Assembly (NCBI RefSeq): GCF_021018895.1
Contig: NC_079376.1
Location: 11,399,001-11,463,000, forward strand
DNA length: 64,000 nt
From: Seriola aureovittata
Lineage: Eukaryota; Chordata; Actinopteri; Carangiformes; Carangidae
Reading direction: 5' to 3'
Shown here piece by piece: positions 47,860 through 60,905 of the stretch. Within the stretch, counting starts at the first letter, position 1. Each line of letters opens with the position of its first letter. Both the position numbers and the translations under genes were made by a program. A model generated the notes under the pieces. The model saw nothing but the letters and a program-made list of their open reading frames with translations. It was not told the origin of the DNA and did not search any database.

Positions 47860-49747
47860 TTGAGAGACTGTGGTTCATGGCCTATTCCTCTCCCCTCTGC
47901 AGCAGCCTCCATCCATATTCATAACCTCCCAGAGCAATAGTGGAGGGAAGGAGGGAGGGGAAGGAAGCAGTAGGAGGAATGAGGATTTCAGTGCGTACAA
48001 GTGAAATTGAAAGGAATAAGAAACACTGGGTGGTGTGTATTTTTGTGCGGGATTTGTCATGAAGATATCTTTTCCTATGATCCTGGACAGGTTTGTGAAC
48101 ATGAATCGAAGTGTTAATTAGAAGCTGTAAACAAAACGACTAATGACTCTGCACAATGACTCTAACAACTGCACTGTTATTATCCATCTTTCAAACACAC
48201 CATTTGCAGCTCACATGAGTTCGACTTTGTGGACTCAGAAACAATACGCAGGGTGATTGAACAGGGATAAGGGCAGTTTCCGGTTCATAACCATTAGTGC
48301 TGCAATTAAATTCAAATGGATGTAAAAGCTGAAACAAATATGCATGGAATGTATGAAAGCAAGGTCCAATAAATCGTCAGTGGAGGAGCCTGAGGTTTTC
48401 TGGGCTCCTTCACATTTCTTCTCTTATGGAAATCAGTGATCTATAAAGTCGATGACTCGAGAGGAAGATTGCTGAAATGAATCAGGATCTGAATTTTTTC
48501 ACACAGCGCTGTTTTCAGTCTCAACTCTGTCTACAGTTAGAATTAGGTTTAGGGTAAGGTTAAAGGTCGGTCTTTTATCAGAAAAGACTACAACATTACA
48601 TGGGTACTGAGTAGTTGTTATTACACTACAGTTCAGTACTCACGGATTGGACAACACACGTCTTCAAACTCGGCCCCGCTGCGGCTGGTAATGACACAAG
48701 TAGTTGTGTAAAAAAATGAAAAGAGAGCGCATGAGAGAAGTTAAAACCCAGCATACCTTCTCACCTCTACACAACTGGCCAGTTACTGCATGAGGTGGGT
48801 GTGATTGCCTAGTTTCACACACAGCCCTCCCTCCGCCGACAGTTCTGGGGTGGTGGGGGTTCCTGAAGCTAGTTCACCATCTGACAAGCATTTCAGAGAA
48901 GATCATGTTGCAGTTGGAGCTAATAGATGTTGAACAACAGTTAGTCAGAAAGAGATGGTGTGTACAATTGAACCGGTAGAAGACGAGTGAGTTTGTCCGT
49001 GGACGAGTCATGCTAGTGAACCAATCACAGTTTCTGCACTCTGTCACCGCAATGTGAATTTACATTTCTTAGCAGGTGCACATCAGGCTTCAGCGTAGGG
49101 GACACGGTATCCTGTGCCCATGGTGTCAATTCAACACAGAAGTGAAAACCTGGCTTAAAGCATCAGTTTGCTCCAGCAGAAGTGGTTGTTGTACAAACTA
49201 CAGGTTTTGAACGTACCTCTTCCATCATCTCCTATTAGAACAAGGGCAAGGATAAGTATTAGTGTCCTCACACAAACAGGTGTGTGTGTGTGTGGTGTGC
49301 TAAACTGGCAAGTGAAAAATCTCTCACCCACCTCCTCCTTTATCCACCAGCTTTTCACACGTATCCGTCACACACACAGATACATATCTGTCATTCTATC
49401 GAAAATCTCTCTGACCCATCATTTCCATCTCCATTCCTCCATCTACTTCATTCATATCTAATCTCTCTCTTCACTCTTTACCTTTATTTAACTGTGTAGT
49501 TCTTCAAAAGAACTGAGGCTGTTTGTCATAATCTTACTTTGAGCTCGTGGAATCCTGACCTTTCAGCAGAAACGGTGAGACAAGCTTGAAGTTGGTTTGT
49601 CATTGATCGGTCCAATACTATCGCATGTGCTAATGGCCCTTGTCATTCTATGCTGATTTTAACCATTCTTTCATGTTTGATTTCAACGGTTATGGAAATG
49701 ATACAAGTCATAACTGTATAGCTGGCAATTAGCACACACGGACACAG
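47860..49747. other. Unannotated stretch
   Basis: About 1.9 kb with no recognisable gene or repeat. A small GT patch lies at 49281-49294. Confidence 0.42.
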
Positions 49748-49797
49748 TCTCTCTCTCTCTCTCTCACTCACACACATACACACACACGCACACACAC

Positions 49798-49868
<71 letters not shown>
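49748..49868 (+). repeat. Compound (TC)n-(CA)n microsatellite
   Basis: TC repeats to about 49764, then CA repeats with a few CG and TA interruptions, ending in a long pure CA run. Confidence 0.96.
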
Positions 49869-49869
<1 letters not shown>

Positions 49870-49871
<2 letters not shown>

Positions 49872-51704
49872 TCTATCCACACAATCCCAGAGGACCACTT
49901 GATGGGGTGTATAATGTGTTTTCATGTTCAAAGCATTTTACAGTAGACTTTCTTAAGGGTTTTAAAGCAGCCCCGACTGTTTGATCATCTACTTGACACT
50001 CTTTGGAGCTTTAGCTCTAAGAGCCCACACATCCTCTATCCGCCCCGTACAGCAGCCTCACAGAGTCACGCTGTGGAAGGACAGAGGTTAGTACACATGT
50101 TTTTGACAGAAAATGGCAAAAAATAAAATAAAATGTTACTTTTTGAGAAGAAAAATAAGACTGTCTTCCCTTGTCGAGGGTGGTTTGGAAAAACTTTAGC
50201 TGACTTTATACCAACTTGAATGGGGATTGAGATGATGATGACTAACACTTAATGAGTGTTCTAGCGCTGCGTATAATTACCTTTAAAAAGCATTCAATAC
50301 AAATCCAAACACTTTACAACATGGCACACTGCAAACACTTTATTTTAACCACCCCATTAAACATTTATAAGCAGTATATAAACAAATTAAAAGTTTTATG
50401 AGACACTACAAAACACTACCATGTATTTGTAAGCAGACATAATGGCATTTTAAGTATTATCAACTAGTACAACATTTATGATCAGTTTTAAACCCACCTG
50501 TGAATGATTCGTACATGTGTGTAAATGGTTAAATAACATTGTAAAATATATATAAGTCAATATATCAGTCCCTACCCCCAAATGAGGGGTCTTGATTGGG
50601 GTATGAATAGGATTTTATAGAAATATATAATAAATCCAAGTGTTTATGGGGTGGCTGGGTGGTTAAGAAAAATATACAATGTGATCCAATGTCCCAAGTT
50701 TAGTTTTGACTGCAAACTTTTATCATATGTCAGTACCTCCTCTATGATTCCTATCATCTTTTAATTATCCACTGTTAAATAAAGGCAAAAATATTTACAT
50801 CCAACAGCCAAAAACATTTTTAAACAAATGTATGACCGATTACACAAAATACAAAGAGGCTACAAAGGAAAAAGTGGAGAACAAATTCTAAACTAATACC
50901 TCACAAGTAGTGAATAACTAACACTCAAGCACTAAAGGTTCCTTAAAAATGAATGTGACATATTGTTAAATTAAAACTAGTTCTTGTATTTGCAAATCTG
51001 CATTCTGACCATTTGATTAATAATTCATTTCTGCTTAACGCTGCCAGGTGCTAAATGGCACAAAACCAAACACCACCTCGAGTGTGGATTGGTTGATTGA
51101 CATAAAATGAATCTACAACAATTCTCTAAACCATTTCATATTCAGTTATTAAATTCAAATAAGTTGTCAAGAAAAAAGTGTCAATCATTGGTTGGCTTCA
51201 GCTTCTCAAATGTGAGGATTTTCTGCCTCATTTACAGATTTGCCAATAAATTATTTTAGGTTTTTGGACAATATTATAAGATGATACCTTAGGCTCAGGC
51301 ACAGTGGTATTTATTAATAAAAACAAGTTAGCTGCAGCCCTGATTGCTTTCTTATTATTACTTTATTACTTACTATTCCTGTGTTTCCTTGGGTACAGCG
51401 GTGCACAAGTGACCAGGAATGCTTCATTATTACTTAACTGTCTAACGAACATGAGGGAGAAAGTAAAGCTGACACAGCCTCTGTCTAATTAGTGTATTTA
51501 TGTAGCTGACACTTCAAGTCAAATGTCTTCAATCACTTTCGGATGGAGAATCCAATTCATGTACAGTATGTTCTATGCCCACACTAGCTATTAGCTACCT
51601 CCGCTTGCCTAATTACTGTCATTCATCCTTTATCAATGAGAAGTGGTGGGAAGCAGCTGCTACCGGGTGGCTGTGTCTTATATGCATGCAAATATACATG
51701 TGCG

Positions 51705-51706
<2 letters not shown>
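49870..51706. other. AT-rich unannotated stretch
   Basis: 50300-50560 is rich in words like ATTAAACATTTATAAGCAG and TTTATGATCAG, which recall an AT-rich dispersed fish repeat, but I cannot name it. The rest shows nothing. Confidence 0.4.

Positions 51707-51737
<31 letters not shown>
51707..51737 (+). repeat. (CA)n microsatellite
   Basis: About 15 CA units. Confidence 0.93.
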
Positions 51738-51739
<2 letters not shown>

Positions 51740-51852
51740 ATAAACATGCAGACACTTCAAGGAAATGTCTGTCACTTAGAAAAACATATTTGCATATCTT
51801 ACCTTTCTAAGTGATCTTCAGCTGATACAGTTCGTCTGTATTTGGTATTGCC

Positions 51853-51854
<2 letters not shown>

Positions 51855-51925
<71 letters not shown>
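51855..51925 (+). repeat. (TG)n microsatellite
   Basis: About 35 pure TG units, lying 118 bases after a CA tract in the opposite register. Confidence 0.96.
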
Positions 51926-51927
<2 letters not shown>

Positions 51928-51929
51928 CT

Positions 51930-53160
51930 GTGTGTGTGCGTTTCTTGTGGGGGAGAGGTTATGTGCAGGAATCTATTTGAGGCTGTCTCTTTGACACCGA
52001 GGTGATGGCATATTTTATTAGCTCCTGCTCAGGGACCGGCGAGAATCTCACCTGAGAGCTCAACTGTGACATTGTGGATCCTGAACTTCTTTGTTCCTTC
52101 TCATCCCTTCTCATCTGTCTTCCTATTCCGTTTCAGCTCCTTCACATCATCCTGCTTCCATCTCTTCCCGCCCCAGCACTTCCACCACCTTCCACCTTAA
52201 TCCCTCTGTCATTCTTACTTCACTTCTCTGCTGCCTCAATCATCCAATCCCTGGGCCTTCTCGTTGCATCACCAACAACAGGTGCCTGTTATCTGTAAAA
52301 TAATCCGGCCGTGCTGTGCCTTCTCCTACTAACCGGCCTTCTCTCATGACAACTGGCTAATTAGGTGTCAGCACGGAAAATGAAAGGTAAACGGAGAGTA
52401 GATAAAACCATAAAGCTGTCAACTGTCTCACTTTTGGCAAGCGAGGAGGAGGAATAGAAGAAAGGGAGATGAGGTAGATTAGCTATAGAGGTCAGTGAAA
52501 GAGTGAAGAGCGCTGGAAAGGATGATGAACGGATGGAGGATTGGGAGGACTGAAAGCTAGATAAATACGAGAAAACGAGAGGATGAGAGAAGAATAGATA
52601 TGCGCTAAGAGACGTGGGAGGAAAGAAGGTGAGAAAGTGATGCGAGAAGCAAAGGCCACAGCTGCCGTTCCCTGTGGTCACTATTAAAATGCTCCAGTCA
52701 GACCCCATGTATGTACACACATGCATGAGAAAACACACACACACACACAAAGGGCAGTTATACTTCCTGATCGATTGAGCCATGCCCTGCTCTGACGTCT
52801 CAGCAGGCCTCAAGATGAATGAGCTGACCTACGAGGGAAAAGAGAAAGAAGAGAAAAGAGGGGAAAGCAAACCTTTGGCTTTTAAATCTCAGAGGTTTGT
52901 GTCACCTTGGTTACAGGATGAGATGGTACAGTGTGTTTGTCAACACTTTGTGGCTGTTTTTTGTCATGTATTTGAAGGGGGGGGGGGGGGGGGCAAGTCT
53001 TGGTTGTTGGTATGAGATTGAACATGTAATACTTTCTCCAGTGTTTGAGTCACACACTCTATTGACACAAGTATCCACTCCAATGTCCTCTCTGAGACTC
53101 CTGTAAATCTATAACAATGTCATGGCACTCCTGCCTCTGATACTGAGAGAAGACAGTCAT
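51930..53160. other. Non-coding stretch, pyrimidine- then purine-rich
   Basis: 52080-52260 is pyrimidine-rich and 52435-52650 purine-rich on the + strand. A 150-codon minus-strand frame (52361-52813) comes from this low-complexity sequence and is not accepted as a gene. A run of 17 G lies at 52977-52993. Confidence 0.45.
52977..52993 (+). repeat. G17 homopolymer
   Basis: Seventeen consecutive G, able to form a G-quadruplex. Confidence 0.9.
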
Positions 53161-53164
53161 TTGT

Positions 53165-53455
53165 CCCTCCGCCGAGGATCTGTGTCTGTTTGTTTGTTGG
53201 TTAGTTTTATCAGCAGGATTACAGAAAAACATACCGTACCGATGTACACCAAACTTAGCGGAGGGATGGGGCACGGGCCACAGAAAAAAACATTCAAATT
53301 TGGTGACATTGTCGTCTCAGGAAGTATTGTTTGGATGTTGATGTATCAGACATATTATTAGAGATTAATTCTATGACTTTGCAGATCCAGACCTGGATCT
53401 CACAGATGTGTAGGATTGTTTGGCTCTGGCGGAGGTATGCGCTCTTTTTTGCGCT
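53165..53455 (+). repeat. Dispersed fish repeat, plus orientation (copy 2)
   Basis: Begins CCCTCCGCCGAGG, continues TGTTTGTTTGTTGGTTAG, GCAGGATTACAGAAAAACAT, GGAGGGATGGGGCACGGGCC, and ends TCTGGCGGAGGTATGCGCTC. The ends CCTCCGCC and GGCGGAGG are inverted, so a DNA-type element is possible. It is homologous in layout to the minus-strand copy at 46.8 kb. Confidence 0.7.
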
Positions 53456-54019
53456 ATGCTAGTTCACATTTTGTCACCTTTTGCACATGAAATAAATTTC
53501 TTCCTCTTTGACTTTTCTTGTAAATATGCAGGCACTTTTTCTACAAGATGCATCTGTTGATCTTGGACATATTTTTTTAGAAAGATTGGACTGGGGAGTA
53601 CAAACCCTTTTCCAACTGTTTGTCTGAGCAGTTTTTTGTATAGTGAAGACAGTCTTGTTTTACTAACCAAACCCTAACAAAAATATTGCTGTGAAACATC
53701 TCTGACAAGCAAATTTGTAGAAAACTGTAACTCTCTGTGCGTGCTGACTTAGCAATTTGTGCGTGTGTCATTCGATGGCTTTGCTTTGTATGATGTTTGC
53801 AACCATGTGTTTGTATCTAGTTGTGTGTTTCTGTGTAAATCTGTGCCTTGAACGGAGCCGTAGTCAGAGACGGATTTGAGCTGCTTCTGTTCAGGCCATC
53901 ACTTGAGAACCATCCATCACTTCTCACCTGATGCTCCACCGCTGGTCGGCCCCGCGCTGCCACTCAGACAAGGCAACACTCACACAGCAGCCAAGAGAAT
54001 GTCTGGTGTTCACTGAAAA

Positions 54020-54135
54020 GGGCACATTGACTAATAATTGGAACTGTTCCTGTTCTGAACTCGAGGCTAATTAGCTGTGTATCACCAAAAGTGTGACCTC
54101 CATATTAATAGAGGATATTTTGTTTGCAGCTATTC
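54020..54135. promoter_or_regulatory. Candidate conserved non-coding element
   Basis: Contains TTGACTAATAATTGGAAC, GAGGCTAATTAGCTG and CATATTAATAGAGG, a cluster of TAAT/ATTA homeodomain-type cores in unique sequence. Assigned by eye. Confidence 0.25.
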
Positions 54136-54329
54136 AGTCTACAGCAGGTAGCTGACAACAGACAACTCCCCTTCCATTCACTTTTCCGTAGGTACAATCA
54201 TGAAACGTTAACATAATGTAATCACTCTCACAAATATTCAGTGACGATATTAATTCTTCATTAAGCCAATTAGGAACAAGAGGATCCAATCAATCAATCT
54301 CATTAGCTTCTCTGTCAAGTAGTCCGTCT

Positions 54330-54560
54330 GCCTTCCCTGCATGGCGTACAGTATTTATTGCCACAATGCTCGTTTAGCGTCACTGCTTATTTAAGTCATT
54401 GCATGGCTATGAAAATGCCTGCTCGCAGATGACTTCCTATTACATTTCATATAGAACATATAAATGAGAATATTAGTCAGGGAGGTGATGACTGCTCCGT
54501 TTCATGAGAATGACTGTAATTTTCTATGCACAGTAATAATGCAATTCCTTGCTTAAGAGA
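54330..54560. promoter_or_regulatory. Candidate conserved non-coding element
   Basis: Includes GTACAGTATTTATTGCCAC, GCATGGCTATGAAAATGCC and CATATAAATGAGAATATTAG in non-repetitive context. Assigned by eye. Confidence 0.25.
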
Positions 54561-54624
54561 ACAGCAGGTACTGTGGCTGACAGTAATTCTCTAGCTGTAA
54601 CTATCTCAATCCATCTCATATATA

Positions 54625-54657
54625 TACACACACACACACATACACACACACACACAC

Positions 54658-54697
<40 letters not shown>
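54625..54697 (+). repeat. (AC)n microsatellite
   Basis: About 36 units with one TACA and one CAAC interruption. Confidence 0.95.
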
Positions 54698-54699
<2 letters not shown>

Positions 54700-54700
<1 letters not shown>

Positions 54701-57700
54701 CACCTGTCTGCACACAAGCCCCTAAACCATCTTTGAAGCAGACCTGGGTCCAGAAAGTAATTGAGCTGCTTCTGAAATTAGGGGGGTGCGCTTGGTCATA
54801 GCCGCAGCACAGACTGCATGGGGAAGGAAAATGGCTGTGAAGATAGCATACGGCATACAACTAATCCGAGCTGAATGCTAAATGACAATTCATGCAAGAA
54901 ACTACTGACAGGTGGAGCCAGTCCAGCAAAACATTAGCATTTAAATATTCCCTTTCAGACTCTGAGACAAATAAGAATGCCCTGGTTTGAATAATAATTT
55001 ATGGTTTTTCTACAAACAAAAATTCAATAAAATACTTTTCATACTTTTCAGAAAAACTCATCACCACCATTCTAAAAGTTAAATAAGTAGACTCAAGATT
55101 TCTCCTTCACTGAAAACTCCCCTGTCTATTTATATTCACTGGATTCTTCCAGTTTTTCCAAGCATATTAGACAATGACTAACGAACCAGCTCGGACATTT
55201 ATAGCAAGCAAGGCTAAAAGCTTCATTTCCACTATTCTTATTGAGTCAAGAGCTACTAAAGGCCTGGTTACTGCCACTACCACTGAATAAGCAGTCTGGG
55301 TTGTTATGACACACTTGCAAGGGTCGTTTGGGTTCAGATGTAAGTGTGAGAAGCAGGAGGCAGGTTCAGCTGGTACGAGATGGGCCTATTTTAGACAGAT
55401 GCTCTCCTTCACTATCTAAATTATCAACATTATCCAACATTATAGAGGACAAGGTGGTGTCTGTGGGCTTTTAGAGTCATTTTCCCAGGCACATGATTTG
55501 CTTTCTAACTATGTGCTGTACGTCTTGTGATCTTCCTGCACACACAGCGGCACACACAGACAAAGATGGCATCGTCAAGATGCACTGTTTGCTGCAAGTG
55601 TGTAACTCGGTGTTGATTAAGTATAAGGCCAGTAACAATATAGGCCAGTTAGCAGAGATGTGGTGAAGAGTTTTACATCAAAGTCATCTGAGAGTGCCTC
55701 CATATTAGTCGGAGGGTGCTTAGCATCGTCGAGCGCCCATGTAGAAGTGATCCTATTTTGAAACTATTGTTTTCAGACATGCATGGGCGGCAGAGAGACA
55801 AAATGTACCTGCACACGATCACATGCACGCACACATTTTGCAAACTGGCATCCTCCCTCCGTACACACACTGCCATGTACAGTAACCTCCAGGGAAACTC
55901 ACTCAAACCACTGAAAAGCAACAGGAGGTGATTACTGTGGTCTAGCCGTACGATCCTTGTACTCCAGTAATGGAGCCGGCCACAGTGATGCCTGTTGAGT
56001 TGATGTTTTAAGAGCTTTAATGGACTGGCAATCCACAGATGACAGCTGGGTCTCTGCTGCTCTTCTCTAAAGATGTACTCATATACATACACACTCTGTG
56101 ATATGATGAGAGCCAATTAGGTAAATCTATAAAAAGATAAGTAGTGTAGTAATTATAAAAATGTGAGGTTTTGCATTCTTTTTATCCCTGCAAATGAGTG
56201 TGTCAGCAGTTTGGTTACAGAGATTTGAGGGGGTCAAACTCTAATAGGGAATGCTATAAGCTTATAGACTAGTCAGGAGTGTTGACTGCATGAGTTACAC
56301 ACAAACATGCATTTTAGAATGTTTTAAAGCAGCCATTATGTTGTCGGAAAGCTACGATTACATTATTGATGGAGTTGGAGGCAGTTTAAATGTGCTTTTA
56401 CAAGAAATGTTCTAAAAGAGCCATGGCTGGTGATTTATTCTATCTTTAGTCTATCTCTATAGATAATGCTGTGTTGCTCTCCCAAGGGGCTGCATTAGTA
56501 GCTCAGATTCCTCTGTGTCTCCTTTAACTTCACAATCCACCTCTTCAGTTAATTTGACTTCTGAAAGTCTACTCTTTTTGTTTTCTCCCTCATGTCCTGC
56601 TTCCCTTCTCCTTTTCCATTCCACTCTGTGCTCGAGCTCTGTGTAGTCTAATGTAGCAGATTCAGTATTGATGAGGCGGGTCGATCGGGAGAGCACCACC
56701 CTCCCCGTTTTGTTACTGTAGGTCTTGAATAATCTATCTTTCATCCAATATTCTGATACAAGCAATAAATGGCTGCAGTTTAAGATTCCTCCCACTTTAA
56801 GACTGTTGTCTCCTGAGCAAAGAAGTCTGGCTGTTTAGACTTTATTTATATGATATTTGAACTACTATTCACTTGCATTATGGGACATGCAGCTGATGAC
56901 AGGTAATATTCTCACAGTGATTACACTGGTGAGAAATAAGCCTGAATTGCAGAATTGCAGGTGTAGACATGTATTCACCTCTGAATATCAGAATACATGT
57001 CCGTCTATACTGTAAGTATGTATTATATATATGTATGTGTATATACATGCTGTATGTGAGTATTTTCTAAGTATGATGTCACAGCAACCTTTGCCTTTGT
57101 TTTGAATCCTCTGACACTGTGGCACGTCCCTTTGTATCTCGTGTCCATTGACATCATTTTGTGTCAAGCCTCTGCTGTTATGAGTTGGGGTTTAATCTCA
57201 TCATGTGGCCTCTGGAGACTTTGCCACAGAAATGATCCTTGACTATAGCACCTCGAGTATCAAGTCATCATCACAAGATTATGTGACTTTTGGTCTAATG
57301 CGGAGCAATATCGATATCATAGTTTGCTCTACATCTGCCTCGTCTGGAATTTAACTAGATATAAGATACAGTGATGATTGTCTTTTCCCTCAGGGACTCC
57401 AAACTGAGTTACATTTTAATATTCCATTGAATCTAAGCACTATGACTTAGAGTGTCTAAATTAAATGAAGTGTTCTGCTCCAGCAAAACTGACACAGTGA
57501 AACAGATCTGGCAGAGGAGTAATTGTGGGAAATGAAAGTTGTTCTGTGTGTACTTTGTTGTTCATTGCGTATAAAAAAAATGTAATTATTCAGACACTGT
57601 ACCGTACAAACAAAGTCTGTGGCCTGTAAGGCAGCAACAGACTGGTCGAATAACATTCAAACCAGAATTGACAATTACCCACAATTCCATCGTAGCTGCT

Positions 57701-58322
57701 CCTGAGGGATTTTGACTGAACTCGAGTAGAGCATTTTTTTTTTCTTTATCATAGACATGCAAATATCAAATTGATTATAATGCCATAATGGCAGCCTGGT
57801 TGTGTGCTCGTACTTGTTAATCTGGCCACTAACGGTTTGTTCGTGTTCCCTTAATCCTTTGACAACAAGCCGGTGATGATCGTAATCAGCCTTAATTGTG
57901 AGTTTGATGTGATTTTGAGTTCTTTCTGCGTAAGCTCAGAAGAGCGCAAAGCTCAAGCCATACCCGAACAACTCTGATTGTTATTGATTGGCTTGGAGCA
58001 TTGCATGATTGTGTTGTGAGATATTTCTGTAACGTGGTGACACACACACGCATAAACACATACACTTAGCCACACCAAAGACAATGTTGTCAGATGAAAT
58101 GTTAATCATTCCCTTCCCTGCTAGGAACTCGAGAGGTAAACAGGGTTTATATAAATGTCCTCATGCACTCCAGTACTTGTTAGCACTTGTAAATAAGACA
58201 ACAAGGAGATAAGCTCAAATAAATGCATGTTCTTGGCCCTTTTTGTCTCCATAAAACTGTAGCCAGTCATGGAAAACATGCTGAGGACAGAGGCACAAAA
58301 AGCCCACATACTCCTTGCCAAA
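54700..58322. other. Long unannotated stretch
   Basis: About 3.6 kb. A charged minus-strand frame at 56457-56795 is discussed among rejected items. Otherwise no gene, RNA or recognised repeat. Confidence 0.42.
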
Positions 58323-58352
58323 TGCACACACACACACACACATACACACACC
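58323..58352 (+). repeat. Short interrupted (CA)n microsatellite
   Basis: About 14 CA units with CATACA and ACCA interruptions. Confidence 0.88.
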
Positions 58353-58514
58353 ACACACTTGCACTTTTACTGCAGCCTGGCTAGAGGTCTCAGAGACAGG
58401 AGGAGTGTGATGATGGATGTGTTGTATCTACTTCCTCCAGACAGCTGGTCTGCAGAGTGGACAGAGGGACAGGGAAGGCCATCGGTCAAAACACACTTTA
58501 GCCCCTATTTTAGC

Positions 58515-58515
<1 letters not shown>

Positions 58516-58593
<78 letters not shown>

Positions 58594-58603
58594 TGTGTGT
58601 GTG
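58516..58603 (+). repeat. (GT)n microsatellite
   Basis: About 38 pure GT units, then a TC interruption and six more units. Frames here give Cys-Val repeats only. Confidence 0.96.
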
Positions 58604-59810
58604 CGTTTAAGCATTTGTGTGTGTGTCAGTGCATATCCTGGCTGCTGTCCTTTCCCTGTCTCTTACCATGGTTCCTCTGGTGGAGGACTCCGGGCCTCAT
58701 TCTCCCTTCCCATCTGCCCCAGCACTGCCTTTTCGTCCCTCGGCTTGCAGTAGTGACAGGCGGAGTTGCCACAGTGATGGATGACTGTGCGCTTAGTTTC
58801 AGTGTCAGAGTCCTGCACCTCTGCTACCTGCCGTGTGGGTCCCTGTCAAAGACTTCCTGTCAGGTCAGCTAAACCCCCCCACCCCACCCCAACCGCCCCT
58901 CCTCTTTTTATCCAGCTCTTCATCTTCATCCTGCAGCTCTCCCATCTCTCCTTTATTTAGCTCACTACTGGGACCTATTTCAAAAGTTGGAGCAGAGAGT
59001 AAAATTTTCCAGAAATAGCTTGATAACTTTTGAAGAGCACCAGAACAAAGAGACTGATTATGCCACATATATGCTCCCTCACGTCACACAGAGCAACACT
59101 TTCATTCAAAACTAATCTCCTACAATCAGTCAGATTGCGCGAGTCTATTAAGGCTGTATTTACATACAAAGCATGTTAATGAAGGCATTTTCCCTAATGA
59201 GCTGCATCATGTGAAGCCACTGCTTCCTTTCTTGCCAGTAAGCTGTGTACGACATTGTGTGTGAATTCTGCGATTGTGCGTGTCGTCCTAAATGCACCTT
59301 CATTTGTTGGTGTGTGGTCGTGTGTTCATTATACAGCGAGCTTGCTTAAGAGTGACCCCAGTTTTACGCCACGCATTTTAAATACTAGCCCTTTTGAAAT
59401 GAGGTCCATAAGCAAGGCACTCATGAGCTTTGTCTGTGAATGTAATTAGCCAATTAGTCTGTTCTTTATTAGAGACCAGCAGCAGCCATGCGTCTCTGCT
59501 ACTAGGGACTAGTTAGTGTGTTCTAATGAGCCTTTAGCTTCCAACCAGAAACCCTGTCAAGCATTATTAATAAAGAGGCTATTTGTGCAGGCCTTCCAGT
59601 TTAAACACTGTTAATACCAGAGCGCCATGCTTATTAAGATTTATCTGCAAGATTCATAAAACAGGTTGTACTGTAAAATCAGATTTAAAGGCAGTTTGTG
59701 TAAGAATGTGAAGCAATTTACGACTTTCTCGGTTACCTATAAGAGCCTGTTGTCTGAACTATATGTAAAGGCTGAATTTTTCTTGAAAAGCCAAAGGGTG
59801 TGACTGGTGA

Positions 59811-59813
<3 letters not shown>
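58604..59813. other. Unannotated stretch with C-rich patch and candidate conserved block
   Basis: 58873-58897 has four C-tracts, a quadruplex-forming pattern on the minus strand. 59150-59660 looks like regulatory unique DNA. No gene. Confidence 0.45.
59415..59665. promoter_or_regulatory. Candidate conserved non-coding element
   Basis: GTAATTAGCCAATTAGTC carries two TAATTA-type cores around a CCAAT. TTAGTGTGTTCTAATGAGCC and GCATTATTAATAAAGAGGC follow, with no repeats or frames over 250 bases. Of all blocks in the window this one most resembles a developmental enhancer. The judgement is visual. Confidence 0.3.

Positions 59814-59848
<35 letters not shown>
59814..59848 (+). repeat. G35 homopolymer
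   Basis: Thirty-five consecutive G, followed by CA. Poly-G runs this long are rare in vertebrate DNA. It may be a real quadruplex-forming tract or an assembly or sequencing artefact, for example a two-colour no-signal call. Confidence 0.9.
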
Positions 59849-59849
<1 letters not shown>

Positions 59850-59852
<3 letters not shown>

Positions 59853-60905
59853 CAAATATAGTTTGTAGTACAACTATAATAATAGTGTAACCTTAGTTAC
59901 TACTTTTTTATTAGCACTATCAAAGCACCATACAGGTTTGAATTTCATTCCCATTCCAACCATCACGACAATGTTTTGGCCAATGCACAGGATGCTACCT
60001 ACGGAGTGTGAATGCAAGCAACATGATTCTGCAGTTTACTTAAAGTTTGTGGCAGGTTAGTCTCAGAGTAATTGGTGTAGGGTTTCTGGGAGCCTTGAAC
60101 TGATCAAAAAGACACTGGGTGAATAAAGGCGCAGAAGATGTCACCATGCTTGAAGATGTGCTTTAAACATGTTTTAAAACACCAATACCAAGCATTAGTG
60201 CTACCATCACAATCTGCAAACTGTACAGGATTGGATGTTTACATGTGTTATTAATCCAACTAATATCAGCATATCTCTAGAAATCTTATTCATATTCAAA
60301 CTAGGTAACACATACTCACAAGCTTATCCATGTGATTACAAACAGGATAAGCAGGGGTTTAATACACCAGTTGGAAGACAGGATAACTGGGCACAGTGAA
60401 ATGACAATAACAATGTTACTCATTTTAAGAATGGTGCAGGTGCTAAAGTGAAAGCTTTCACAGCTTTCATGGATTAATAGATTTACAAATTGTACATCGT
60501 CAAAAGTCAAAAGTTGAGTGTAAGGAGTATATATACTACACATCGCACTAATATAGGATTATAGACTGTTGCAGTGTGGATTTCTTACCAACGGTAACAG
60601 CACTGAGCACAGTGAAGCAGAGCCACTTCTTCAAGACTGAGGAGGAAATTTTGTGCCATTTTGGATGTGTGGGTTGTATAGTATTTCCATTAAAATAAGT
60701 TGTGCTGACTTTGATGTGCATTCTCCACAGTTGTTAAGACATTTACCTGTCAGTCCAGTAAATAACTTTATCACATCTGAATGCCTGAAATTGGTGCTTC
60801 ACTTGGACACCCATCCAAGCACATGATTCACCCTGCATCAGGCAAACAGCCAACTCTTAACTCGTAAGATAAAAAGAAGAAAAAAGAAATGGCTAGAGTA
60901 TTCCT
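59850..60905. other. Unannotated stretch
   Basis: AT-rich; nothing recognised. Confidence 0.42.

Larger units (their letters stand above)
53456..54624. other. Unannotated stretch with conserved-element texture
   Basis: No gene. 54020-54130 and 54330-54560 are unique AT-rich blocks that may be regulatory. Confidence 0.42.

Noticed and set aside
52361..52813. 150-codon minus-strand Ser/Leu/Phe-rich frame
   Set aside because: Shadow of a purine-rich tract on the plus strand; low-complexity translation.
56457..56795. 112-codon minus-strand frame with a charged, protein-like translation (Lys/Glu/Arg-rich, ending near QPLGRATQHYL)
   Set aside because: Composition is suggestive, but there is no clear acceptor, no recognised family and no neighbouring exon; retained only as a target for tblastn.
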